DNA of 64,000 nt from Micromussa lordhowensis (taxonomy: Eukaryota; Cnidaria; Anthozoa; Scleractinia; Lobophylliidae), in assembly GCA_964020085.1 (NCBI GenBank), contig OZ026601.1, positions 20,276,430 through 20,340,429 of the forward strand, written 5' to 3'. The notes beneath the pieces were generated by a model that was not told where the DNA came from, ran no database searches, and saw only the letters and a list, made by a program, of their open reading frames with translations. Position numbers and translations under genes: made by a program. Positions 23,309 to 34,869 of the stretch are shown here, piece after piece. Every line of letters begins with the position of its first letter. Position 1 is the first letter of the stretch.

Positions 23309-24600
23309 CTAATTTTGAGACACATTTGCAATCTGTCGTTGGATGGACCTCTGTAAAGCGTGGGTCAGTTCTTGTCCTATATTATCGGTAGGGGTACTGT
23401 CTCTCTGTTGTCGCAGGGTGGCTTCGTAGCGTTGTTTATTGACTGCATTTCTCCAATTGCGTCGTGCTCCGATGGGTTGTAGGTCAAATTCAAGGAGGGG
23501 ATTGGTGCCTGCTCCTCCGCCGACCATGACAGGGTCTAGGGCTGGATCAAAGATCCATTCGCCATTGTTACGGCGTAGTTGATAATGTGAGGCTGGTAAG
23601 ACAGAGACTAGATCCTTAAGATAGCTAGGCACAAATGCCCCAAGGAAACCTTGATCCATGAAATACCTCAAAAGTGGCCCAACTAAAACAAAGGGTGGAA
23701 AAACACGGAAATGAAGCTGACTTAAAACACCTAGCTCTGGGCACAAGGAAACCATCTCTGGGAAAGCCAGGGGGTCAAGGAAGGGTTGGGTCCCCTGTGA
23801 TAGAGTAGATGGGAACAGGCACTCTTGGCTGCGTGTGAGAGTCCCGAGCCTCCATGATCCGAGAGGCAAACAGAGAAGTATTTGCCTAGAAAGAGGGTAA
23901 AGAGAAACGAAAACTTGTACAGGGAAACCAACCCCTCGTTGACCCCAGAATCCGAACCAGGTCCAGAATAGAGACATAGAAGGTCCCCCAGGGTCAACGG
24001 AGGGAAGGGTGAAAACAGAAACTTTAATAAACAAAACAAAGAAAAAATATGCAAAACAATGTTTAATTGAAAAGCAAGAAAATACATGAAAAACAGAAAC
24101 ACAAACGACTAAATCTATAATTCCCACTCCAACCTCCATTTGGAGCGCTTGTGCTCTACCATACGGGAACGGCGCCTGGGACCACATCTGTAGCATGCCC
24201 CACGCCCCTGGGTGGTCCCAGGCCTTGAACGTATAGGTCCAGCCTGTGCCTGACCAGAAGCTTTAGATGCAGACTTCAAGATTGAAACTGCCTCCTTCAC
24301 GATCTTTGCTCTGACTGGATCCCCAAAAGCCCCAACATCAAGCGCTGCAGTTCAGAGGAGTTCAGTGAATCCCACCTGGCCGCATCCAAGGCCGCGGCGT
24401 ACTCTTCAGCCTTATGTGAGCTTGTGTGCGGGCGAGGCGTACCAAGGCCTGCAAAAGGTCCAAAACCTCAAAACGATCGAATGCGCTGTTGGGATGATTG
24501 AGATACCTTCTAAGACTCATCAAAGTACCCTCGGTGGTCTCTAAGGACTTCTCTTGTTCAAGTGCTCGGATCTTTCTCTCTAACTGAACCAATCGATCGT
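23309..24600 (-). pseudogene. Decayed gag-like coding region, unidentified
   Basis: Read on the minus strand. It starts with a coiled-coil-like segment (VQLERKIRALEQEK, 24592 downward) and continues through LQALVRLAR. The frame then shifts twice (near 24425 and 24320) into segments reading AEEYAAALDAARWDSL and FGDPVRAKIVKEAV, then QGRGACYRCG near 24200. A later segment, 23600-23309, reads EWIFDPALDPVMVG and ends LQRSIQRQIANVSQN before a stop. CYRCG resembles the first half of a retroelement zinc knuckle, but the His and last Cys are absent, so a retrotransposon Gag origin is only a guess. The middle (about 23650-24100) may be intron or lost sequence. It abuts the LINE insertion at 24.88 kb. 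Confidence 0.35.
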
Positions 24601-24879
24601 CGGCCTAACATGATAGACAAACAAAGAAAAGCAAAGCCGTAAGTGAATGAAACGCGAACAAAAAACGAAGCGCGTAGACCAGTGTAAGTTCACGGGCGAG
24701 ATAGTACAAGACTAATGAAACTATAGGTGGGAACGAAACTTCCCAAAATGAAAAATAGAATAAATCCCAACATCCTTTAAAACGACTCCCAACGTAAACA
24801 AATAAAACAACAAGAAGCAGCATACGTTTGAAAAGAGAACACCGAATCTATGTTATAAAGCAGCAAATACCAGCTGACA

Positions 24880-26131
24880 AGGAGGTTTGCTAGAATGGAT
24901 AAAAAGTTATTTGAGCGAAAGAACGCAATTTACAGTGTTAAACGGAGTTGCATCAGATCTGTTACCCGTTACAGCTGGTATACCACAAGGATCGGTACTG
25001 GGACCGACCCTTTTCACTCTATTTACCAATGACCTGCCATCTGCTGTATGTTCGGGGTCCCTGTTCATGTACGCTGATGACACCTCTATATTCTGTATCG
25101 GACAATCAGCGGACTTAGCCGTTGCTTTATTAAACAAGGCTCTGCAAGAAGTCTATAAATGGTGCCTGGTAAATCGATTAACACCACACCCAGGCAAAAG
25201 CGAAGTTATGATAATTAGCAAGAAAACTATTATGGGTCCTCTACCACCATTGCTTCTAGGAGATTCTGTATTGCGTTACGTCACAAAAACTCGCCTGTTG
25301 GGAATGACTGTAGATGACAACCTCACCTGGGTACCACATGTGAAGGACCTTAAGAAAAGCTTCGCGAATAAATTAGAACTATTAAAACGCTCTAGATTTT
25401 TACCTAAAGATGTTTTGTTGAAATTTTATTTTAGCGTCATTTTACAATCTATAAATTACGGTCTTGTTGTATGGGGTTCTTGTTGTAATTCTGAGTTATT
25501 TAATTCAATTGACAGACTACACTGTAGGGCCGCCATGATTATTTTTGATTTATCTAAGGACATGGCATCTAGTGAAGTAATGGAAACCGTGAACTGGTCA
25601 ACAATCAAATTAACTTATAAACTGGAAATATTTAAATTAATGTACAACGCATACAAAAATATATTACCTGATAGTTTATGTGGAAATATTTTTAGTAAAC
25701 GAGACAATTGCTACTCGCTGAGAGGACACGAGGTAGCAGCCATCTGCAGATACAACAGCAGATTTATGAAAGACTCTTTAGCTTATCGAGGGTCTATACT
25801 ATGGAACTTGGTGAATTACAATGATAAAACAACTAATGTAAGCTTCAAGGAATTAAAGAAACGGCTTACTACCAGGGAGTATTTCAAAGACTTTATCTTT
25901 GACGGCACAGCTGTCTCTACGTCGAGACACAGAGCCAGCGGCTATGTGTACTTTTAAATTGAGTACTGTTAGATTTTAGTTTACTTCAATTACTGCTGAT
26001 ATTTTAGTTAGTTTTTATCTAACATTTTACGTGTAAATATTTAATTGTAAAGTAGTTAGCATACACGACCCCACAAGCTTGTAAGCTTTAAATTTTATCG
26101 TGTTGAAATAAAGGTTTTATGTTTTATGTTT
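24880..26131 (+). mobile_element. 5'-truncated LINE (L2/CR1/Jockey-type reverse transcriptase)
   Basis: An open frame of 356 aa from 24887 to 25957 encodes the C-terminal part of a non-LTR reverse transcriptase. GIPQGSVLGP and FMYADDT (catalytic Asp pair) lie near residues 30-70. After these come the thumb and the C-terminal maturase-like region, ending in the usual RGSILWNLVN stretch. The endonuclease and finger regions are missing, which is normal 5' truncation. The 3' tail is short: AATAAA then two copies of a TTTTATG unit at 26107-26131. The frame is intact, so the copy is fairly young. No target-site duplication was settled. Confidence 0.8.
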
Positions 26132-26199
26132 ACACAAAGAGGAAACCACTAGCACCACAAAACAATACATGCATACTTTGCAAAACAATGCAACAAATA

Positions 26200-26775
26200 A
26201 GCGGCATCTCCTCGCCTACAAAGTAGGAACCAACAATTGCAAATATAACAAGGAATATTCCTCAATACAAAGCGGAAAATCTCAAGCAAACATGAACATG
26301 ATAAAAAACATTCCTTGCTACTTAAAAATGGTATCTCCCCGCTACAAAGCGAAACCTCCGACAAACATGAATTTAACAAGATATATCCGTTCATGGCTAC
26401 AGAGCGGTATCTCTTCGCTTACAAAGCGGAACCTCTAACAAACATGAGCAACAAGATAAATTCCTCGCTGCAAAGCGGCATCTCCACGCTGCAAAGCGGA
26501 ATCTCACTACAAAGCGATATCTCCTCGCTTACAAAGCGAAAAACCTCCAACAAACATACAACAAAATAAATTCCTCGCTACAAAGCGGTAGCTCCTCGCT
26601 TGTAAAGCCGAGAAACCTAACAAACATGATAATATTAGAAAATAAACTCCTCACTACAAAGCGGAATCCCCTCGCTTGAAAAGCGGAAAACCTCCAACAA
26701 ATATGAACGTAACAAAAATTTTCCTCGCTACTAAAAAGCGGTATCTCATCGCCAACAGAGCGGAACGTAGACAGT
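26200..26775. repeat. Degenerate tandem repeat with TACAAAGCGG words
   Basis: Repeats of about 70-77 bp, one of about 113 bp, built from TCCTCGCTACAAAGCGG and AACCTCCAACAAACATGA words. Each unit contains two or three CGCT...AAAGCG mini-palindromes. Frames across it are not conserved. Confidence 0.7.
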
Positions 26776-27006
26776 AACAACAAAAAATATAAACTTAACT
26801 ACAGAGCAGTATCCAAACAAGCAGAAAAAAATGGAAAAAACAAAGATTAAAAAACAAAATATGGCTGCGTACATGAAACTTGCCTGAGCAAGGAAACGTG
26901 AGAACGGATAAAAAATTATAACGTACACAGGAAAAGAAAACCAAGAGACGAAACGGGTAGAACGTAAAATAATAACTAAGGCATTTCAAACACGTGGAGC
27001 AAGAAA

Positions 27007-27337
27007 ATGAACAAGAAATCCACAAACAATGAAAGAGAAAATACCTCGGCCTCAACCACTGGAGGCGGTTCTATTTCAGTGCCGGCGAGAACAGCACCAG
27101 CTGCTGGTTCATCAGCAATCTTCACAGGGCCAACTGGAGCAGGCGGAGCGGGAAGTTCAGCTATTGAAGAAAGGCTGGTGCCGGTTGACGGTGACCCAAA
27201 GCGCCAAAAAACCTCCTACACCGGAACGCCGGCAAAATGACAATGATTGGAGCAAAACCCGGGAATTTATACGCAGAGCCCGCGAAACATCATGCCTGCC
27301 CCCAGGCGTAAAAGCATGGTGGACTTTGAGGGATTAA
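27007..27337 (+). CDS. Low-complexity hypothetical protein, possibly frameshifted
   Basis: From ATG 27007 the frame runs 77 codons to a stop at 27240. It is Ala/Gly/Ser/Thr rich and ends with a basic KRQKTSY segment that could be a nuclear signal. A second frame, overlapping from about 27220 to 27337, reads DNDWSKTREFIRRAR and looks coding. One indel near 27225 would join them. No family recognised. It sits between the tandem repeat block and the second RING-like gene, so it may belong to the same composite locus. Codon-like composition is the only support. Confidence 0.3.
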
Positions 27338-27359
27338 ACAAAATCCTGTGAAGCGCTAA

Positions 27360-28721
27360 TTATGTATGCAGTGAGAATAATAACATTTTGCAAATGGTAA
27401 AACGATACATTGCAGGTAATAAAACTGAAAATGGACTGTAAATATTCGCGTGTAGATATGATATTGGCCTATTATGTAATTCATTTTGATCTAAATCCAT
27501 TAAAACATCTCGTAACAAAGAATAGTACATAAGCCAAACGACTGCACTAATGAGGAACGGAACAATGTTCCATGCAGTCGTCAACGAATTGTGAGTTTGG
27601 AACGGGCGATTTATATCTCTGAAATGCCAAATTCTGTCTTCAGCTAATCCAATTCTTTGTGCGAGAGCAGATTCTGAAAACAAACAAACCTACTTTACAT
27701 TTCCAAGTATAAATCATTATAAAATGGACGATAAAATCGGGTTGTAAATCTTAGGCATACAAAAGAAAAATTTTCTCGAGACAAGTAATAAGCGAAACTT
27801 AATTCATTCAATACAGCTAAATATTTCTTGAGGTGTGTTGTGTAAAAATAATTGATAAATCGTGTTACAATACAATGCAGTAATGGTAGGAATGACGGAA
27901 AGCGGGCTACACACTGTACCCTCATTATACATAATTGGTCTGCTAAATGGGTTTTGTCTCAACTCTAATAGAAATAGCTTCAATACCCTGTAAGAATTCA
28001 ACCAATAAGTCGGTCTAATGTCCCACTCTACACTAAACACTCTACATAAAAGTAATCAGGATCCTCTAGGTAACACATTTACGGATGTAATGTCAAGATT
28101 CATCCTATGCTTGTTGGAATGAAACGAGACAAAAACGTATTCCTTCCACAAGGTTAAACACACCTTCAGGCATATCAGCTAATAAAATTTCATATACGGA
28201 TTGACGCACTGATGCTGTTACAGGTATTGTTAAAATAATTAAACCATACAAATGCATAGTTGCTCCAGGATAAGTATGGATAAATGCTTCGTTGTTTGAT
28301 AAATAATCAAGCAAGCAATGTTCGGGAATGTCGTGGTAAAGTACTCCAAAAACGAGAGCCAGATCTGAGGGTTTGGTAAACCAAACTGTCTGTAGTAGTT
28401 TATATCGTCTCACACTCTAATTTGTAAAAGAAGATTGCTGGTCCTGCCTCCAAAGAAAACATCCGCGTTTTTAATATTGTCATCCATGCGTAAGGCTCGG
28501 GAATGCTCTGATTCTAAATCTTGTCGACATCCTCCACAAATGGACGTATTAGCAAACATCTGATCAAAGCACTGCTGATGTAATAGCGAGCTGCAACATA
28601 TCGTTCGATAGAGCCTCAGTACTTGTTCTATGGAAAAATCATCTTGACATATGAAGCAGACCCCCAATCCATCTTCCTCAGGTTCTTGACCTTGTAAATG
28701 ACGAGGCAAGTTCGAAGCCAT
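27360..28721 (-). CDS. RING-like zinc-finger gene 2, multi-exon, one frame break
   Basis: Starts at the ATG complement of 28719-28721. The first 103 codons carry a RING-like module: CFIC, then ICC followed by SSLLHQQC, and CGGC. This is the same CC-x4-H-x2-C layout as the gene at 14285. The frame then stops at 28410, while an overlapping frame from 28413 continues with about 100 coding-like residues. The switch lies in AGAGTGTGAG, where a GT dinucleotide appears doubled. Further probable exons lie at about 28044-27790 (acceptor TTTATGTAG) and 27672-27360 (acceptor TTTTCAG). They encode hydrophobic, Leu/Tyr-rich segments of similar size and feel, perhaps diverged repeats of one module or membrane segments. 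Likely E3-ligase-type zinc binding; the rest is unknown. Confidence 0.5.
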
Positions 28722-29640
28722 GATAAAATCGTTTTAACCACGATTGAGAACAGCACATAAAATGCTAGAAGCAATTGACAGCAACAAAACTTTGCATGCT
28801 AGAGTACGCAGGCAGCAAGTCATGTCTCCTCAGCGGTCAGCATACCCACTTGTTGGTACACTCACATCAAGATGTGTTTTTTTTTTTACGAAATTAATCG
28901 CTTTTCGCATGACCTTGACTGACTATTAAAATTTTAAAACCCGGTCAGACGGTTAGTATGTAATATAAACTTCCTAGAAACCAGAAAAGAATAATCAAAT
29001 CTTGTTTAAAACCAAACGAAAGTCGAGAAAAACCACTCAAATTTTCACTTACATTTGAACTTTATGTTAATTTTCTTTAAACAGATAGATAATTTTCTTT
29101 AAACAAGATAGTTACTTAAACGTGTGTTAAGTTCTCAAGCTGTTTGTTTCAACATTTAAAATTCCGCCGGTGTTCACCTCACAAAAATAAACACTAAAAC
29201 CCAAGTCAAGATATGTATGTCAAGCTATGACAACTTTGAAAGAAAAACGTGTATATAAGGTTAAACAAAGCTTTTTTAATAAACTGTCAACATGTGAAAG
29301 GTTTTTTCTGTTCTTTTTATTCACGCCATCCTTTTGATTAGTTCCGATTAGTAAAGATAGTGTAAATAACAGAGAAATGTCATTTATTTTGAATAAACTT
29401 CAGTTAAAACCGGCGGTGTTTTCATTGTAACATTCTAGTCGAAACTACTTGAAATGTCTCTTCTTTCCTGCTCGACTTCCATGCTTTGTATCCTTTGGTA
29501 AATGCTTCACAAAAGTTTTCTAAGTTCACCATCTGCATCATTAAACTTTCATTCGCTCGATTGGTAACGAATGCTTCCAATTAGTCAAGATTAGCCCTGG
29601 TCAGTTCTATACTTAAGAAGGATAGAAAGACAGGCACCCA
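28722..29640. other. Intergenic stretch, no gene seen
   Basis: Upstream flank of the second RING-like gene. It is AT-rich, with a TATATAAGG at about 29253 that is not linked to a recognisable gene. Confidence 0.4.
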
Positions 29641-30128
29641 GTGGTTAAGCGAAAAATGTCATCTGCTCTCTCTAAAAAGCTGAACATGTTTTTATGTTTC
29701 CAACTCGTTTTTAAGGTTGCCAAACGTCACAGCTGCCCCGAACACATAGAAAATTACATAGTCACAAGGGCAAGTTTACGATTAAGATCACTAGGGGACA
29801 ACTCGTTATTAAACATTCCCAAAGCAAATCCAATATGGGGCAAAAGACATTTCGGTACTCTGCTGCAAAGGATTGGAATCAACTACCTAAAGAACTCAGA
29901 GAATGAAAAATTTTAAATCTTTAAGACCGAACTATTTAAATATCTCTTTAATGCTGACAAAGCTAGCCACCAGTGCTAAGCAGTTAACTAATTAACTTTT
30001 TTTATACATATATGTATACTTAATTGTTTTTACTTCATACATTTATATTTCATATCATATTTAATACAAGCATGCTTTTTAAACAAGCTGATTCATTTTT
30101 GCAGGGTAAATAAAGTTATTATTATTTA
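29641..30128 (+). mobile_element. LINE 3' end fragment
   Basis: A decayed C-terminal segment of a non-LTR reverse transcriptase. It reads RASLRLRSLGDNSLLNIPKA, then after a frame change AKDWNQLPKELRE and a short KTELFKYLF tail. This is the usual end of L2/CR1-type ORF2. A short AT-rich 3' UTR follows, then AATAAA and an ATT microsatellite tail at about 30110-30128. Confidence 0.6.
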
Positions 30129-30356
30129 GTCATTCATCCATTTACAATAGGTTTAAACCACGAAATTCGAAATTATGGTCTTGTCATGAATGAAATTCGG
30201 TAATAGGTAGGAGGAATACCAATACCAATACTAATAGGTAGGAGTAATCTAAAACATAGGTGGTCGAGCATGAGGAAAATTAAATGAGATTACAAATAAA
30301 ACCACAAACTTGAAAATTTAGTTAAAGAAGCCTTGACTGAACTGTGGCCCTATTAA

Positions 30357-30991
30357 TGCTGTGTTTACATTCAAACATTTACTGCAGTTTAAGTTGACCC
30401 AGGTCAAGTTAACTGAACCTAAGTAGATTAGTGCATTGTTTATACTGGCTCAAATAACCAAAGTTAATCTGTCAACACTGCCACTGCAATTGAGAGCCAT
30501 AGAACGGCGGCACAGCATATTAAGGTTGCGGGTAGTGAGGGAAATATGTCGCAGACAAATAAATAATCTGTTTTTTCCGAATAAAAAAAGTGTGGTGTAA
30601 TGAAGTGGAGACGTAATACATCACTTACCTTTTGGTTTGACTGCCGTAATAATTCAAAAATGTGTCCTTATTTTTTTCCATTTTGCTAGAGCACGAAACG
30701 TAGTGCAAAGAAAGCCTGAACTCCATGAATAAAACATGAAACGTGACAAGGAAACTTGAACTCACAATAAATCAAAAAAACTTCACCGCCACCGGTGTAT
30801 CTGTCAATTTGACCTTGTTTACCGAGCTAAACCAAGCCAATCACTGCATCATGTCGCTTTTACCGTGGTTAAATTTCCTTTGTCTTGTGCCGCATTTACT
30901 GAGGTATTAATTGATGTTTACATTGACCAAAAATTTACCTAGGTGAGTAAACTCTTTTACCGCGGTAAAAATCCCAAGCGTAAACACGGCA
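30357..30991. mobile_element. Harbinger-like MITE, 635 bp, with TAA target-site duplication
   Basis: Starts TGCTGTGTTTAC and ends GTAAACACGGCA. The inverted termini stay alignable for about 35 bases (ATTTACTGCAGTTTAA against the complement of TTTACCGCGGTAAAA). It is flanked on both sides by TAA (30354-30356 and 30992-30994). A three-base TWA duplication is typical of PIF/Harbinger. No coding capacity. Confidence 0.75.
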
Positions 30992-31543
30992 TAAGAACAA
31001 TTTAAGATCTTAGGAAGTTATGAATATTGAATAGGTTGGTGAGTAGATAAAAAATTAAGTGAATAATTTATAAAAATAGTAAGCTAATGAGTTTCTTTGA
31101 GATATCCCCTCACCTTTTGTGTCATCAAAGTCAACTGTTTCTTGCCATGTACCATAGTCTCTAACAAAGGTTCCCCTGTGGAGTATCTCATCTGCAAACT
31201 ACAAATAAGGACATTGTTAATTAAAATGTTTCTCTTGCAGTTCCAGGACATTCCTCATAGTAATGGGCAACTTTCTCAAGGGGGAGTGACCTTTCTACAA
31301 TTTCTTCAAAGTTCTTAAGAAATTCCCTCTCCATTGAACCTGGTAAAGAACACACGCTGACTTAAAATACCGGCCAGCGAACTTGTTTCAATGTTACAAA
31401 AAGGCACAGGTACATACACTACTCATGACCTTCACATAGCAAATGGAGTGAAAATTGAAAACGTTTCTCAAGACTTTGCAAAGTTATAGTTCACTCAGAG
31501 AATGGACTTGTTTGGCATATTTCTGATAGCATTATATCGGTGA

Positions 31544-32545
31544 TTAACAATAGACTAAAGGACTGATGACAGTACCTGGAAAAGATGCAACATGCATATT
31601 TTGTCTCTCTATTCCTGTTTCTTGTCCTTTCCGTTCTTTAACTGTTACTCTTGGAAAACCTGTACAGTTTTCAGGTCCATAATCAGACAAGGCATCATTC
31701 AACTTGTCTAAGGCTCCAACTCCATAGGGAAACAAACCCAATGACCCTAAAGCTGCTCACAATTTTGCATCTCACAATGTAGCGAGCAAAGATTTATGCT
31801 GCTCCAGACTTCCTCCAGAACAAAATTGAGATCATCTTGAATGCCTGAACCCCTAAAAAAGAGCAAAAATACGGACTGTGTGGCTTACATTGAACTTGGA
31901 AATTTTCCATTATTTTATATTTTCCAGTTAGTTGTGCTCACAACACTCTCACCTTCTGTTATTAACATTTGATCTTAAACAATTGAGGCATGTCTCATCT
32001 GCAACAACTCCGTGGCAAGTGCAAGCCTAAAATAAAGTTACGGAAAAGATAAATATTGACCTCATTTAGAATGCTGGAACAAAAAAAATGCAGTTACAAT
32101 CAAATCAAATATGTAAAACCTTACCCTTATTGCATCGCAAAATGCACAACACTGCACTCCATAGCCTTTGTCACCAAGGAGGAACTCTTCATTGTCTTTT
32201 TTTGTTTAGGAGAAGCAACAAAGCCTTGTGGTCCGGAGTCACTTAAGGTCATATAAGGGAAAACAATTCATAATACATGTTTGAGGCAAAACAATATGTG
32301 CAAGGACGATGAAGGCGACAACAATGAAGGCGCTATCTTGGCAGATAGTCACTGCAGATAGTCACTGAACCCTATGCTAAAATGCAGTTTTGAATGAGAG
32401 TAAGTGCTAATCAAATATATAAAACCTTACCCTTACTGCATCACAAAATGCACAACACTGCACTCCATAGCCTTTGTCACCAAGGAGGAACTCTTCATTC
32501 TCTTTTCTGTTTAGGAGAAGCAACAAAACCTTGTAGTCCGGAGCA
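31544..32545 (-). pseudogene. Cys-rich gene fragment with a duplicated exon
   Basis: Minus-strand pieces with splice sites. One exon at about 32545-32420 reads NEEFLLGDKGYGVQCCAFCDAVR with donor AGG/GTAAGG. An exon at about 32030-31960 (acceptor TTATTTTAG) reads ACTCHGVVADETCLNCLRS. A further stretch at 31741-31560 reads GLFPYGVGALDKLNDALSDYG. The first exon is present twice: a near copy lies at 32105-32240, about 300 bp downstream in the gene. The two Cys pairs per exon suggest a zinc-binding module, but no family is recognised. The upstream side is fused to retroelement integrase at about 32548, so this gene lost its 5' end or was captured. Confidence 0.4.
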
Positions 32546-32547
32546 AA

Positions 32548-33424
32548 GCCATACTGCCTAAGGATTTCATCGCCGCACAGCGAAGCAAATCCAGGAGCGG
32601 GATCTACCCTTATGACGGAAGGGGGGCCAGACAGAGGGCGCAGGTCAAGGCACAATCAAATGGAATCACGACGTTCGTCATCTTCGTCAGCTAGCAGTGA
32701 AGGACGTGGAGGTCTCGAGAACAACAAGTATTAACTGACGGTAGCATTTTATAACGTCTGCAGCGAAGGAAATACCAAAGCCGTCAGGAGGATCAGAGGT
32801 TGACTGTTCAACAAGACTGGAGGGAACTTTCTTCAGAGAAGAGCACAGGTGGCAACACTGCGAACACCGTTCCAGGGCTTTGTCCAGATCTAAGGCAAAG
32901 AAGTAACGCTGTGAGACCAGTTTCATTTGGTGACGGGAAGGGTGGTCCAACTTAATGTGCAGGGCAGCAAGGAAGCCATCAACGACGGAATGCGGGATGA
33001 CTATACACTCACGGTGCGCAGCGAAAGGTTCATCACGTTTTATGACGAGCAGGTCGTCACAGGAAATGGAGACTAGGTTTAGGTAACGCTTGACGTCTTT
33101 GATGTTTGTCAGCTTCTTCGACGGGCGGGTGCCCTGCTTAAGATGAGAGTGGACACGCCTTAAGTCAGGGCACTCTAGCTGCGATTGGAGCCAGGCGGAA
33201 CGGCTGGTGAAAGGAAGGGACGTCTTCCCTGATAACGCGTCGTGAACAGATATGGGTCGTACAGCCAGATCTTCAGCCTTGGATACAAATGAACAGACTT
33301 GGCAGCGAGGGTCGTCGGAAGCGGGTGCATTACGACTAGCAAAGTCAGAGGGCAAGTTTGCAGAGCCGGCCAGATGAAGCAGCGTGACTTGGTAGCGGCT
33401 AACAGATGATAAGGATGAAGTCAC
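32548..33424 (-). pseudogene. Ty3/gypsy-type integrase, truncated
   Basis: After a region rich in Ser and Pro comes an H2C2-type integrase zinc module (ALHIKLDHPSRHQMK, then CSQCCHLCSSL), then the core start FAADVIKCYRQLILVV with the first catalytic Asp. The frame breaks near 32687 and resumes with PPSVIRVDPAPGFASL carrying the second Asp. The catalytic Glu and the C-terminal domain are missing: homology stops at about 32548, next to the Cys-rich exon. It belongs to the same element as the RT below. Confidence 0.65.
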
Positions 33425-33506
33425 TTGAGGGCTGGAAGAGAACTGGCCACGGCAGAGCTTGTCAAGGGCCTGGACACATGGCTTGCTATCAGTCAGTACG
33501 TAAGTC

Positions 33507-34868
33507 TTAAGACTTTGATTGAATTATATAGGGAGCAAAGTGCTTGACAGCTGCTGCAATGGATAATGCCTCTATTTCACATGGTAACCAGGAAGCTTGA
33601 TGTTTTTTAAACTTGGCACTGAAATATCCGGCGAGGTGGAGCTTCTGGTCACCAATTACATAAAGAGTTGCGCCAAGGCCTTTCATCTTGACAGAACCAT
33701 CGGTTGCGATCCAGAGCTGATCATCAAGCTTGGGGAGAGTGATGGATCTGTTAGACATGAGTGCTTCTTGACACGAGCGAAAACACACCAGGAGCTCATC
33801 AGACCAGAAGATGGTATCCTGAGATTGACGGCTAGCCATAAGTGACTCGAGAGGAGCGAGGAGTTTAGCAGCTCCACTAAGGACCCGGCTAAGCATCTTG
33901 TACGACCCAACAAAGGCACGGAGACCGCGGACGTTCTTGGGAGGCTCACAAGAAGCCAGGGCAGCCACGCGATGGGGAGAAGCGTGAATCGAGCCTTGGG
34001 ACCATATCCAACCGAGAATGGTGGTCGAGGCTAGGCAGATTATGGTTTTGGCAGGTGAGAGGCGAAGGTCACAGCGATCAAGAGCCGTGAGGACCTTTCG
34101 CCAGTTTGCAAGGAGCTCTTGGTGAGAATTACCGCCGCAATACAAGTCGTCAGCGATCTTAGCGAGACATCCCTTCTGAAGGAGGTCGCCTAGGACGCGG
34201 CACATTAGCTCCTTGAGGGCTGTCTCAGAACCGGGGATTCCCATGGCACAGTGCATGTAGACACGAACACCTTTGAATGGAGTAACCACGCCACAATACT
34301 TCATGGAGTTCTTTGCAAGGGGGATTTGGTAGAACGCCTGGGACAAATCAGAGACTATGATGTACTTCCAGCAAGCAATCTTGAGAAGGGTGGAGTCCAC
34401 GTCTGGCATTAGTGAGGGCTGAGGTTTACTATAGCGGCCCACGTCAGTAAAGGCTGTGACCAAGCGGAAGCCGCCATTCCTCTTCTTCACTAGGAAGGAG
34501 GGATTCAGATATTCCACCACAACCTCTAAATCTTCTGGCCGACGGAATACACCTTAAGACTCAAGTTCATCAAATTTGGCTTGAAGCAGGTCGAGTTGGT
34601 CACGAGAGTACTGAGGGACATGCCCTTTGCGCTGGGGAGGCTCGACAGGTCCCATATTCACAACTCCTTCAATCGGACCGGCGGCTCCATTATAACCAGG
34701 GATGCGGGAATCGAAGACCAACTGGAACTCCCTCGGAGCGAAACGAACGCGGCTTTCTCAGAGGAGGACAGTAAACCACCAGGGTCTACGTGTACTGTCT
34801 CCATAGGGGGAGAGGGAGGAACAGTAAACTTTGGAGATGGCTCGGCGGCTTGAGTTGAGGGGGGCTCT
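33507..34868 (-). pseudogene. Ty3/gypsy-type reverse transcriptase and RNase H
   Basis: A 337-codon open frame from 34520 to 33507 encodes RT fingers and palm ([13 protein letters not shown]; active-site [11 protein letters not shown]), the connection region, and RNase H with [19 protein letters not shown]. The frame continues upstream to about 34740 except for an in-frame TAA at about 34555-34557. A further frame shift separates the Pro-rich linker (34868-34750). Copies DNA from element RNA in virus-like particles when intact. It is split from its protease and Gag by the LINE inserted at 34.87-36.05 kb. Confidence 0.75.
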
Positions 34869-34869
34869 G

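Noticed and set aside
29253..29262. TATATAAGG as a gene promoter
   Set aside because: No coding exon with support follows downstream on the plus strand before the LINE fragment.
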